Origin: JACNKJ01 sp964440095
GTDB taxonomy: Bacteria > Krumholzibacteriota > Krumholzibacteriia > JACNKJ01
Reading direction: 5' to 3'
NCBI GenBank assembly: GCA_964440095.1
Contig: CAYTPZ010000001.1
Location: 186,001-250,000 of the forward strand
Length of the DNA: 64,000 nucleotides
This document shows positions 16,646 to 25,396 of the stretch, piece after piece (the stretch's first letter is position 1; each line of letters begins with the position of its first letter). Both the position numbers and the translations under genes were made by a program. The notes under the pieces were generated by a model. The model was not told the origin of the DNA. It made no database searches and worked only from the letters and a program-made list of their open reading frames with translations.

Positions 16646-18312
16646 ACGACACTCTCCGGAGAAAAGGCGAAGGCCGCACGCACACGCTGCGAACGACGGA
16701 AGTAGAAATACCATGCGCCATGATAGAACAGCAAGAAAAGCAGGACGGGAGCCAGCCAGATCGAAAGACCGGCAAGCAGGAGCAGGGATGCCGCAAGCAG
16801 GAGCATCCAGATTCCCGACAAGAGCATGTGAAGTCGACTGCGCGCGCATGCGTCGGCTTCGAGCATGTTCAGGGAAATACCCACCGAGATTCCATGGATC
16901 AAGAGAGCCACGGAAACCAGCGCCGCAGCAATGAGGGCCATCATGCTGCCTAGGCCGAGGGCAAAGGACGAAGTCCAGACCATGTAGGCGCCGACCAGGA
17001 TGGACAGTGTTCCCAAAAGAGGCAGCACATAAACCTGCAGGGTCACGAAGAAACGCAACCAGCCGCGGAGGCGATCGCCCGAGGTTGAAACCTGACCGCT
17101 TATGGCCTCGATAGGCCTTCGCATGAGAGCTTCAATGCCGGGGAAAAAGGCGGCAGCCAAAGTCACCAGCACCGCGATGGCGCTGACTCCGCCGATCTGA
17201 GGCCAGTCCAGCTTCATGGGCAGATGATCGATGAAATAGATTTCTCCGGGAATGCCAAGAGGACGGTCCTTGAAAATCACCGACATGAGCCAGCTCAAGA
17301 CAAGGCCCAGGAAAACCCCCGCCATGCCGAGAATCCATCCCTCAAGAACGAAGAGGCGCAGAATGCTGCCTCGCTCCGCACCCAAGGCCCTGAGTACGCC
17401 GATTTCGCGCGACTTTTCGCTGACCACCAAGGTCATGGTGCCTGCGATATTGAACCCCGCCACGAGTACGATGAGACTGAGAGAGAGGAAAAGGATGGCG
17501 CGCATGGTGCCCATCCAGCGAAAAATCTCGCCGTTGAGATCCATCCAGTCGGCCACACGCCAGTGGGGAAAACTCAGGGCCTCGCGAAGCTCCGAACTGC
17601 TCTGCCTCACCTGAAGGGGATCCACCACCCGAATACCCAGGCCGTCGGCACCGGCGCCTGCCCGAAAGAGTTCGCGCGCGGCGGACAGGTCCACATAGGC
17701 GAAACGCCTGTCGAATTCGTAGAGCCCGGACTCCACAAATCCTTGCACGATGAACACCTGATGCATGGGTTCCTCGGCGTCATCGAGAAGCGTAGTGAAG
17801 GTGACATCTTCGCCGGGCAGGACAGCCAGTTCCTCGGCCAGTCGTTGTCCCAACAGAATGCCGGGGCGATCGCCCAGATTCAGAAAATTGGTAAATGGCG
17901 GATCGGCCGAATCTAGAATACTCGTTACATTTCGCTCGGTTTCGGGATCCACACCACGCAGGAGGCATCCAGCCAGTTTGAGTCCTGCATCGGCCGGTTT
18001 GCTGAGTACGCCTTTTTGCTGAAGGAAGGGCGACAGGGCCGCCACGTCTTCGCGTGTTGCCAGCTCGGCGGCCAGTTCACCTTGAGGATCCAAGCCGCCT
18101 GGTGTTTCGGTGGATACGAAGATAGACGGGTTCATTCCCGTGAGGAGATCCCGAACCTCTTCCTGAAACCCGCCGGTGAAGGCCAGTACCGTGACAAGGG
18201 TCCCCACGCCCACGCCCACGCCCAGAATTGCCAGCAGACTCACGCGGCCCAGAAAACTTCTCCGCCGCATGGCGGCAAGATGGCGGAGCGCGATCCAGAA
18301 CGGCAGCTTCAT
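16642..18312 (-). CDS. lolC: LolC/LolE-type permease with extra C-terminal membrane domain
   Basis: Inner-membrane permease of the lipoprotein-releasing transporter. Residues 1-412 are a normal LolC/E: first helix near VSLLAILGVGVGVGTLVTVLAF, a periplasmic domain, and a C-terminal FtsX-type segment with SREIGVLRALGA and the closing RRPIEAISG. Beyond this comes an added 140-residue, strongly hydrophobic tail with about four predicted membrane helices and a basic end; E. coli LolC and LolE (about 400-415 residues) lack it. A single permease gene is present, so it presumably forms a homodimer with LolD (inference). The ATG overlaps the stop of a 26-codon ORF. Confidence 0.92.
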   Translation of the reverse strand: MKLPFWIALRHLAAMRRRSFLGRVSLLAILGVGVGVGTLVTVLAFTGGFQEEVRDLLTGMNPSIFVSTETPGGLDPQGELAAELATREDVAALSPFLQQKGVLSKPADAGLKLAGCLLRGVDPETERNVTSILDSADPPFTNFLNLGDRPGILLGQRLAEELAVLPGEDVTFTTLLDDAEEPMHQVFIVQGFVESGLYEFDRRFAYVDLSAARELFRAGAGADGLGIRVVDPLQVRQSSSELREALSFPHWRVADWMDLNGEIFRWMGTMRAILFLSLSLIVLVAGFNIAGTMTLVVSEKSREIGVLRALGAERGSILRLFVLEGWILGMAGVFLGLVLSWLMSVIFKDRPLGIPGEIYFIDHLPMKLDWPQIGGVSAIAVLVTLAAAFFPGIEALMRRPIEAISGQVSTSGDRLRGWLRFFVTLQVYVLPLLGTLSILVGAYMVWTSSFALGLGSMMALIAAALVSVALLIHGISVGISLNMLEADACARSRLHMLLSGIWMLLLAASLLLLAGLSIWLAPVLLFLLFYHGAWYFYFRRSQRVRAAFAFSPESVV

Positions 18313-18389
18313 TTAGCAACCGATGACGAAGAGATTCGACGCAAGTGCCGCCAGCCCTCAGGGTTCGAATTCATTTCGAACATCTGCAT
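18309..18389 (-). CDS. Putative 26-residue leader peptide coupled to lolC
   Basis: A short ORF (MQMFEMNSNPEGWRHLRRIS, then SSSVAK) starts at an ATG with a very good GGAGGAG nine bases upstream, and its TGA overlaps the lolC ATG (AAATGAAG). The lolC ATG lies inside this ORF, so lolC translation could depend on it. The first half lies in one arm of the 16-bp inverted repeat at 18363-18464. The peptide resembles nothing I know. Spacing and overlap argue for real translation, but there is no comparative evidence. Confidence 0.5.
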   Translation of the reverse strand: MQMFEMNSNPEGWRHLRRISSSSVAK

Positions 18390-18464
18390 CGTTGTTTCTC
18401 CTCCATGATACTTGTGCATCACGTTCGTCGTCACGCCTTGCATCTGGGCGAAATGAATTCGAAC
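18363..18464. repeat. Perfect 16-bp inverted repeat with 70-bp loop upstream of lolC
   Basis: GTTCGAATTCATTTCG at 18363-18378 is the exact reverse complement of 18449-18464. In lolC-sense RNA the loop contains the ribosome-binding site of the leader ORF, and the 3' arm covers its codons 4-9. Either an RNA regulatory stem or a pair of protein-binding sites would fit. Confidence 0.85.
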
Positions 18465-18494
18465 GCGACCAGATCTAGTTTTGTGATCGATTGC

Positions 18495-19979
18495 TCAAGC
18501 CTCGGGCCTCATGTGCGGAAAGAGAAGCACGTCGCGAATATGCTGGGTGTCGGTCATAAGCATGACCAGGCGGTCCATGCCGATGCCCAAACCCGCCGTG
18601 GGCGGCATGCCCACTTCCAGCGCGCGAAGATAATCTTCATCCATAACCTGGGCCTCGTCGTCGCCCTTGGCCTTGAGCCCCATCTGCGATTCAAATCGAA
18701 GGCGCTGCTCGCCGGGATCGTTGAGTTCGCTGAAGGCGTTTCCCGCCTCGAAGCCGGCGATGAAGGGTTCAAATCGTTCCACAAGGCCGGGCTTGTTTCG
18801 ATGATCCTTGGCCAGAGGGCTGATCTCCTTGGGATGGTCCATAAGGAAGGTTGGCTGAATGAGCTTGGGCTCCACTAGCTCACCGCTGATCTCGTCGAGA
18901 ATTTTGCCCCATCCCCAAGCCTCGTCCACGGAGATGCCTTTTTCCTTGGCGAAGGCGGCGAGTTCGTCGCGGCTGGCCCCTTCCAGATTGCGACCCGCGT
19001 ATTTTTCCACGGCCTCGTAGTAACTCAACCGTGGCCAGGGAGGAGCCATGTCGATTTCCTGATCACCGAAGGTCACCTTGGTTCCCCCGTGTAGCTCGCG
19101 CGCGAGGGATGCGTAGAAGTTCTCCACGAATTCCATCATGGGATAGTAGTCCCAGTAGGCCACATAGGCTTCCAGCATGGTGAATTCAGGATTGTGCGAA
19201 CGGTCCATGCCCTCGTTGCGAAAGACCTTTCCGATCTCGAAGACCTTCTCCATGCCGCCGGTGACAAGGCGTTTGAGATAGAGCTCGCCGCCGGCGATAC
19301 GAAGGTAGAGGTCCATATCCAGCGCATTGTGACGGGTTTTGAAGGGACGCGCATTGGCCCCGCCATAGAGGGGCTGCAGGGCGGGAGTTTCCACCTCGAT
19401 GAAACCTTGCTCCTCGAAGTAGCGACGCGTGAAGGCGAAGATGCGCGAACGCATTTCGAAGTGAGTCCTCACCTCCGGGTTCACCGCCAGATCGAGATAG
19501 CGCTGCCGCGCGCGTATTTCCTGATCGGTGAGACCGTGGAATTTTTCGGGAAGGGGAAGCATGGCCTTGGACAGCATGGTCCAGTCCTTCACGCGCAAAG
19601 ACAGCTCACCGGTTTTGGTGATGAAGAGCACACCGGTGGCCCCCACATGATCGCCCGCTTCGGCCAACTTGCGAAAACGCATGTAATGATCTTCATCCAT
19701 GTTGTCTCGCCGGAAGAATAGCTGCAGGCGTCCGGTGGCATCTTGGATGTGTCCGAAGCTGGTCTTCCCCATGACGCGCTTACCCATGAGGCGGCCGGCC
19801 ACCTGGACCTCCCGCTCCTCCTCGATCCAGGTGTCGGAATTTGCGATGCACTGGGCGGAATCCGCGCTGCGCTCGAAGGCGTGAGGATAGGGATTCAGAC
19901 CCGCTTCGCGTAGACGCTCCAGCTTCTCTTCCTTGTCTTGGCGGATCTTCTCAACGCTTCCGCCCTGATTCTCGCTCAT
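18495..19979 (-). CDS. lysS: Lysyl-tRNA synthetase (class II)
   Basis: Charges tRNA-Lys. The 494-residue protein has the N-terminal OB-fold anticodon-binding domain (VQVAGRLMGKRVMGKTSFGHIQD), class II motif 1 near RSRIFAFTRRYFEEQGFIEVETP, motif 2 around GKVFRNEGMDRSHNPEFTM, and motif 3 GLGIGMDRLVML. At the usual RIAPELYLKRL the protein has an extra glycine in place of the proline (RIAGGELYLKRL), a small local variation. The gene lies 8 nt after yjbQ and precedes the lolC leader region. Confidence 0.97.
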   Translation of the reverse strand: MSENQGGSVEKIRQDKEEKLERLREAGLNPYPHAFERSADSAQCIANSDTWIEEEREVQVAGRLMGKRVMGKTSFGHIQDATGRLQLFFRRDNMDEDHYMRFRKLAEAGDHVGATGVLFITKTGELSLRVKDWTMLSKAMLPLPEKFHGLTDQEIRARQRYLDLAVNPEVRTHFEMRSRIFAFTRRYFEEQGFIEVETPALQPLYGGANARPFKTRHNALDMDLYLRIAGGELYLKRLVTGGMEKVFEIGKVFRNEGMDRSHNPEFTMLEAYVAYWDYYPMMEFVENFYASLARELHGGTKVTFGDQEIDMAPPWPRLSYYEAVEKYAGRNLEGASRDELAAFAKEKGISVDEAWGWGKILDEISGELVEPKLIQPTFLMDHPKEISPLAKDHRNKPGLVERFEPFIAGFEAGNAFSELNDPGEQRLRFESQMGLKAKGDDEAQVMDEDYLRALEVGMPPTAGLGIGMDRLVMLMTDTQHIRDVLLFPHMRPEA

Positions 19980-19987
19980 GCTCTCTC

Positions 19988-20410
19988 CTAGAGGAAAAGG
20001 GGCTCGCCGCCCTGATCGGTCCCGGCGAAACTCAGATGCAATTTACGCTGCCGGGGTCCATCGAATTCACAGAAATAGATGCCGCCCCAGGTACCCAGTT
20101 CCAGGCGACCGCCGCTCACGGGAAGGCTCGCACTCGCTCCCGCGAGTATGCTCTTGATGTGCGCCGCGCTGTTGCCTTCGGCGTGGCGAAAGGCCGGATC
20201 ATCGGGAACCAGTCTACCCAGGGCCATGAGGATGTCGCGCTTCACATCGGGATCTGCATTCTCGTTGATCGCGATGCCCGCCGTGGTGTGAGGTACGAAT
20301 AGATGACAAAGCCCCTCGGCCAAGCCGGCCTTCGCTATCGCGGCGGCGACCTGCTCAGTGAGGTCCACGATTTCCTCTCGCGAGTTCGTTTTTATTTCCA
20401 GCGTGATCAT
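19988..20410 (-). CDS. yjbQ: YjbQ/UPF0047 family protein
   Basis: A 140-residue member of the YjbQ (UPF0047) family, small trimeric proteins reported to have weak thiamine-phosphate synthase activity; the true role is unsettled. Family residues are visible in LCHLFVPHTTAGIAINENADPDV, with the His-Thr-Thr and Asn-Glu groups, and the late LGTWGGIYFCEFDGPR strand. The ATG at 20410 overlaps the prfB stop by 4 nt. Confidence 0.92.
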   Translation of the reverse strand: MITLEIKTNSREEIVDLTEQVAAAIAKAGLAEGLCHLFVPHTTAGIAINENADPDVKRDILMALGRLVPDDPAFRHAEGNSAAHIKSILAGASASLPVSGGRLELGTWGGIYFCEFDGPRQRKLHLSFAGTDQGGEPLFL

Positions 20411-21523
20411 TCTCCGGCCTCTCCCACTTCCATGCCCGCACTCATCTTGAGCCAACCCTCAACGAAATCGTCCAAACCGCCGTCCATAACCAACTGAACG
20501 TTGCCGGTTTCCACGCTGGTGCGGTGATCCTTGACCATGTTGTAGGGATGGAAAACGTAGCTTCGAATCTGGCTTCCGAATCCGATTTCCATCTTGCTGT
20601 CTTCCAGTTCGGCGCGGGCGGCTTCCTCTTCCTCGCGCTGCCTCTTGAGCAGCTTGGCAAGAAGGATCTTCATGGCGTTTTCCCGGTTGCGATGCTGGCT
20701 GCGCTCGTCCTGGCTTTGAGCGACCACACCCGTAGGCAGATGTGTGATGCGAACGGCGCTGTCGGTCTTGTTCACATGCTGGCCGCCGGCGCCCTGGGCC
20801 CGGTAGGTGTCGACCTTCAGGTCCTTGTCGTCCACCTCGATTTCGCCGGCCTCCTCGACCTCAGGATACACATAGACCGAAGCGAAAGAAGTATGCCGCC
20901 GGCTGGATGCGTCGAAGGGACTGATGCGAACCAGGCGATGGACGCCGCTTTCCGCACGCAGATGTCCGTAGGCCAATTCGCCTTCAATTTCCAATGTAAC
21001 GCTCTTCACTCCGGCCTCGTCAGCCTTCTGGAAATCGAGGATCTTGGCCTTCCACCCCTTGCGCTCCACATAGCGTTGATACATGCGCAGAAGCATTTCC
21101 GCCCAGTCGGCGCTCTCGGTGCCTCCCGCTCCGGGATGTATGGTGAGGATGGCCGCCTTGTCGTCGTCGTCGTTTTGGAACATGAGCAAGAGCTCGTAAT
21201 CGTCCATGCGAGAATCCAGAGCGTCGGCTTCCCGTTCCAGTTCACTGCTGGTGGATTCGTCGTCTTCCTCGCCCGCCATTTCGGCAAGCTCGACGAGGTC
21301 GCTGGCGAGCCTCTCCATTTCACCGAGTGGATCGATCCAGCGCTTGAGTCTTGTGGATTCCTTCAGTGTCTTCTTCGCGCGCTCCTGGTCGTCCCAGAAG
21401 TCTGATTCGCCCATGGCCTTTTCCACGCGGGCGAGATCCTCCCTCAGTCGAGGGTAGTCAAAGACACTCCTTGAGGTGGGTGACCCGGGCCGAAAGGGCT
21501 TCCAGTCTATTGAGATTGATCAT
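20407..21523 (-). CDS. prfB: Peptide chain release factor 2, made by programmed +1 frameshift
   Basis: Recognises UGA and UAA stop codons. Translation starts at ATG 21523 and runs 21 codons (ending THLKECL) to an in-frame TGA at 21460-21458; a +1 shift at CTT TGA C then continues with DYPRLREDLARVEKAMGES to the stop at 20407, giving about 371 residues. The downstream part contains the stop-codon selector SPF and the peptidyl-hydrolase GGQ motif (GAGGQHVNKTDSAVR). The split is therefore normal autoregulation and not a broken gene. ATGA overlap links it to yjbQ; coaE lies 11 nt upstream. Confidence 0.96.
21458..21472 (-). promoter_or_regulatory. prfB frameshift signal
   Basis: On the minus strand AAGGAG (21472-21467), a 3-nt spacer TGT and the slippery CTTTGAC reproduce the spacing of the classic RF2 frameshift element, in which an internal Shine-Dalgarno pairs with the ribosome and slow UGA decoding drives the +1 slip. 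Confidence 0.95.
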
Positions 21524-21534
21524 TCCCAGCTTCC

Positions 21535-22140
21535 TTATTCCGATTGAGTCCACGCACGATAGTATGAAAACACCGTTTCGCGCAACGCTTCCTTGGACAT
21601 GTCGGTGTTCAGGGTCACATCGGCCCGATCGCTCCATCTTTTCCAGCCCGATTGGGCTTCCAGTCGAGACTTGGCGGCAGGTTCATCCATGCCTCCTCGT
21701 GCCACGGCCCGGTCCAGCAGCACCGCTTCGGGAGCCTCGGTGAGGCAGATGCCATCCACGGGGAAGGGCGGCGGATCGAGCTTCATCCAGAGCACCACTT
21801 CCAAAATCAGCAGGCCCCCGGGTTTCTCTCGAAAGCTGCGAGCCTCCTCTTCCAGACGCTCCAGAACTCGTGGATGCAGAATTCCTTCAAGCCGTGCACG
21901 CGCCGCAGGATCGGCGAAAACCTGGAGGGAAATAGCTTCGCGGTCGGGGCGATCCAACTCGTCGAAGATTTCGTCGCCGAAAACCTCGCGCAGCTCGCTT
22001 TTCACCACAGCGCTATCTTCCAGCAGATCATCCACCAGCTTATCGGCATCCAGAACAACCGCGCCTGCTTCCGCGAAGAAGGTGGCCACGGTGCTCTTAC
22101 CGCTGGCAATGGGACCGCAGAGTATCCAAACCTGCCCCAT
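21535..22140 (-). CDS. coaE: Dephospho-CoA kinase
   Basis: Last step of coenzyme A synthesis, phosphorylating the ribose 3'-hydroxyl of dephospho-CoA. The P-loop reads CGPIASGKSTV at about residues 8-18, followed by VVLDADKLV, in which the aspartates match the family's D-A-D block, and ILHPRVLERLEEE, the HP.V motif. The 201-residue length is normal. I chose ATG 22140, which shares one base with the polA stop (TAATG). Confidence 0.93.
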   Translation of the reverse strand: MGQVWILCGPIASGKSTVATFFAEAGAVVLDADKLVDDLLEDSAVVKSELREVFGDEIFDELDRPDREAISLQVFADPAARARLEGILHPRVLERLEEEARSFREKPGGLLILEVVLWMKLDPPPFPVDGICLTEAPEAVLLDRAVARGGMDEPAAKSRLEAQSGWKRWSDRADVTLNTDMSKEALRETVFSYYRAWTQSE

Positions 22141-24809
22141 TAGTGAGCCTCCAGCCAATTGCGACCCGAACCCGCGTCGACCTTGAGGGCCACGTCCAGA
22201 TCCCCCACAGTTTCCATGGCTTCGCGCAAAGACGGCAAGACCTCATCCACACGATGCTCAGGCAGTTCGAAGAGCAATTCGTCGTGCACCTGGAGTAGCA
22301 ATCTACAATCGGGATGATCCTTCTGCAGTAATTCATCAACACGCAACATGGCCAGCTTGATGAGGTCGGCCGCACTGCCTTGAATGGGCGTATTCACCGC
22401 CGCTCGCTCGGCGAAACTACGCAACCTGCCGTTGGAACTGTTTATTTCCGCCAGGGGACGAACCCGCCCCATGATGGTGCTTACGAATCCATCGGCGCGG
22501 GCCTGGGCCAGAACGGAATTGGACCATTCCCGGATACCTGGGAATGCCGCGAAATAGTCTGAAATGAATGCCTGAGCTTCCTCGCGATCTATGCCCAATC
22601 GCGAGGCCATACCGCGGGCGCCCATGCCGTAGAGAACTCCGTAGTTCACCATCTTGGCTCGGTCCCGCTCTTCGCGCTGGACCTGGTCTTCGGTTTTGCC
22701 AAGCAGCTTGGCGGCCGTCCACTTGTGAATGTCGTGTTCGCCGGCGAAGGCCTCGCGAAGAGCCTCGTCGCCGCAAAGGTGGGCCAAGATGCGAAGCTCC
22801 ACCTGACTGTAATCCAGGGAGAGAAGCAGGTTTCCCTTCTCCGCTACGAAGGCCTTGCGAATTTCCCGACCGAGCTCACTGCGAATGGGAATATTCTGCA
22901 AATTAGGATCGCTGCTGGACAACCTTCCCGTGGCCGCCACCGCCTGATTGAATCGCGTGTGAACCCTTCCCGAATTGGGATTCACGGTCAGTGGCAGGGT
23001 ATCCACATAGGTACTCTTCAGTTTGGAGTTCTCCCGCCACTGCTTCACCATGCTCGCGATGGGATGCTCTTCCTCGAGTTCGGTGAGCACTTCATCATCG
23101 GTGCTGAATCCGGTTTTCGTTTTCTTGACAGGCTTGATGCCCATGTCGGTGAAGAGCACTTCCGAAAGCTGCTTGGGACTGCCGATGCTGAATTCCCGCC
23201 CCGCCTCCTTGTGAATGCGCTCCACGAGATCGGCCAAGTCCTTTTCCATTTTCCTGGAGAGCCCTGCCAAGTGTTTTTCATCCAGAGCGATGCCCGCGCC
23301 TTCGGCCCGTCGCAACACTTCAGCCACCGGCATCTCCAGTTCCTCGTAGAGTTTCACCAGGCCGGCCTTCTTCAGTTCAGGCTCCAGGATATTTGCAAGA
23401 CGCAAGGTGTAGTCGGCATCCTCCGCGGCGTATTTCCCAAGATGATCCAAGGGCACCTTGCGAATGTCCTTCTCCTTGTCGCCTTTATCGAAGAGACCGG
23501 AGTAGGGAATCATTTCATGAGCCAGTAGCTCGAGCACCAGAGCGTCCAGGCCGTGACTTCGCCTTGCCGGATTCAGGCAATAGCTCATGAGCATGCTGTC
23601 GCCGGTGGGACCCTCCAGGGGAAGGCCGTGTCGCTCCAAAATGTCGGCGTCGTACTTAAGGTTTTGGCCGAGCTTGGCGATATTGGAATCCGCGAGCAAG
23701 GGACCCATGACCGCTTGTATATCCGCCAGAGGAAGACCCTCGCCGAAGCAAAGTTCCTCCACTGGCAAGTAGTAGGCGCGACCCTCTTCGGCGCAAACGC
23801 TCAGGCCCACCATTTCCGCCAGCAAAGGATCCAAGCCCGTGGTTTCGGTGTCCACGGCGAAGCGCCCGGCGCCTTTTAGTTCCTTGGCAAGATTGTCCAG
23901 AGCCTTGCGACTCTGCACGATCACGTACTCGCCGTCCACGGCAGGTGCCTCGCCCTCGAACTCGCCCACCATGGATTGAAATCCCCTATCCATGAGCCAG
24001 GCCCGAAGACCCTCGGCATCGCCCTCGCGGGGATGCCAATCCTCGGTGCCGTCATCCAATTCAATGTCATCTTTCAGGCGAACCAGTTCACGAGACCGCA
24101 GGGCCTCCTCGCGGCCTTCTTCCAGCTTTTTTCGCTGACCCGCAGCCAGGTTTTCCGTGGCGGCGAGAACGCCGTCCAGGTCGCCATATTCCCGAAGTAG
24201 TTTCACGGCGCCCTTGGGTCCTAGTCCCCTCACGCCTGGGATATTGTCGGCACTGTCGCCCGTGAGGCTGAGCAGGTCGAGGATACGCTCGGGTGGAACG
24301 CCGAACTCCTCCTCCACCTCGGCCGTCCCCATGCGGCTGGAAGGACGCTTGCCCGCCCCCGGTCTCAGAATGGTCACCTGGGGCCCGGCCAATTGGCAGA
24401 GATCCTTGTCGCCACTGTGAAGCAGAACTTCCCAGCCTTCGGCGGCGGCGCGTTTGGCAGCGCTAGCCAAGACATCATCGGCCTCGAAACCCTCTACACG
24501 CAGCTGGGAGATTCCCGACAGATTCAAGAACTCGTGAATCTGACCCATGCTCGCCCGCAGGTCATCGGGCATGTGAGGTCGGTTGGCCTTGTACTCTGGA
24601 TCCATCTCGTGTCGAAAGCTCTTACCCTTGGGATCGAAGCAAACCAAAATGGCGTCGGGTTGTTCATCGCGCCTGAGGGCCATGAGCGAACGCAAAAAAC
24701 CGAACTCGGCGCTGGTATTCTCGCCGCGCGCATTGCTGAGCGGTGTGCGAATCATGGCGAAATAACTGCGGTAGGCGAGGGCATGTCCATCGACCAGAAG
24801 CAATTTCAA
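22140..24809 (-). CDS. polA: DNA polymerase I
   Basis: Repair and lagging-strand polymerase of 889 residues. Domains in order: 5'-3' nuclease (LLLVDGHALAYRSYFA to about 290), 3'-5' exonuclease with active residues kept (FAVDTETTGLDP, and KYAAEDADYTLRL), then polymerase palm and fingers (LLSLDYSQVELRILAHL, MVNYGVLYGMGARGMA, QVHDELLFE). Proofreading therefore appears functional, unlike in some thermophile Pol I enzymes. The start is a TTG at 24809 overlapping the nadD stop, with GGAAGG upstream. Confidence 0.97.
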   Translation of the reverse strand: MKLLLVDGHALAYRSYFAMIRTPLSNARGENTSAEFGFLRSLMALRRDEQPDAILVCFDPKGKSFRHEMDPEYKANRPHMPDDLRASMGQIHEFLNLSGISQLRVEGFEADDVLASAAKRAAAEGWEVLLHSGDKDLCQLAGPQVTILRPGAGKRPSSRMGTAEVEEEFGVPPERILDLLSLTGDSADNIPGVRGLGPKGAVKLLREYGDLDGVLAATENLAAGQRKKLEEGREEALRSRELVRLKDDIELDDGTEDWHPREGDAEGLRAWLMDRGFQSMVGEFEGEAPAVDGEYVIVQSRKALDNLAKELKGAGRFAVDTETTGLDPLLAEMVGLSVCAEEGRAYYLPVEELCFGEGLPLADIQAVMGPLLADSNIAKLGQNLKYDADILERHGLPLEGPTGDSMLMSYCLNPARRSHGLDALVLELLAHEMIPYSGLFDKGDKEKDIRKVPLDHLGKYAAEDADYTLRLANILEPELKKAGLVKLYEELEMPVAEVLRRAEGAGIALDEKHLAGLSRKMEKDLADLVERIHKEAGREFSIGSPKQLSEVLFTDMGIKPVKKTKTGFSTDDEVLTELEEEHPIASMVKQWRENSKLKSTYVDTLPLTVNPNSGRVHTRFNQAVAATGRLSSSDPNLQNIPIRSELGREIRKAFVAEKGNLLLSLDYSQVELRILAHLCGDEALREAFAGEHDIHKWTAAKLLGKTEDQVQREERDRAKMVNYGVLYGMGARGMASRLGIDREEAQAFISDYFAAFPGIREWSNSVLAQARADGFVSTIMGRVRPLAEINSSNGRLRSFAERAAVNTPIQGSAADLIKLAMLRVDELLQKDHPDCRLLLQVHDELLFELPEHRVDEVLPSLREAMETVGDLDVALKVDAGSGRNWLEAH

Positions 24810-25396
24810 GGTTGTTTCCTTCCTCTGTAGAGGCCCCTGGTCTTCACGTAACGGGACACGGCTTGGGTCAGATATTCACTGCCGCCGCTCACTGCGATTT
24901 CACCACGAATAAGTCGACTTTGAGCGGGATGGAATTCCCCTCTCAAAATGCGGCAGGGTCTTGGGCTGTCGGTTTCGAATCCTTCCCGGGCCAGAACCAA
25001 CACTTCCACTTCGCGGAAGATGGCATCGGGCTCCCTCCAGCCCTCCAATGTTGCCAGCGAATCTTCACCCACAATGAAGATGAAGTCCGTTTCAGGATGT
25101 CGCTCTTTGAGGGCCAAAATGCTGCGGATGCTGTATCCGGGAAGTGGCAGGGATTCCTCTATTCGGCAAACCGAAAGGAAGCTCTCCCCCTCTGCCAGAA
25201 GCTCCGCCATGGCCAATCGGTCTTCATAGGGGCTGATAGCGTGGGAAACCTTGTGAGGTGGCCTGAAGGCCGGGAGAAGCCATAACTCCGCCAGAGCGGC
25301 TTCCTTGAAAGCCTGATGGGCCATCCAGAGGTGACCCTCGTGCGGCGGATCGAAACTTCCGCCCAATAGACCCACCCGTCGCCGGGCGGCGTTCAT
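24806..25396 (-). CDS. nadD: Nicotinate-nucleotide adenylyltransferase
   Basis: Adenylates nicotinate mononucleotide in NAD synthesis. Nucleotidyltransferase motifs: GLLGGSFDPPHEGHL at the N-terminus (the GSFDPxHxGH loop), FIFIVGEDSLATLEGW in the middle, and SRLIRGEIAV in place of the usual ISSxxIR near the C-terminus. The 196-residue length is normal. It shares one base with bamD (TGATG). With nadB at the far left, two NAD synthesis genes occur in the window, in separate operons. Confidence 0.93.
   Translation of the reverse strand: MNAARRRVGLLGGSFDPPHEGHLWMAHQAFKEAALAELWLLPAFRPPHKVSHAISPYEDRLAMAELLAEGESFLSVCRIEESLPLPGYSIRSILALKERHPETDFIFIVGEDSLATLEGWREPDAIFREVEVLVLAREGFETDSPRPCRILRGEFHPAQSRLIRGEIAVSGGSEYLTQAVSRYVKTRGLYRGRKQP

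Noticed and set aside
21458..21460. In-frame stop in prfB as evidence for a pseudogene.
   Set aside because: The stop is the regulated UGA of the RF2 frameshift element, with the correct internal Shine-Dalgarno and slippery codon.
24806..25396. Suspected loss of the C-terminal ISSxxIR motif in NadD.
   Set aside because: Realignment by eye shows SRLIRGEIAV in the right place before the family's last helix, so the motif is varied but present.
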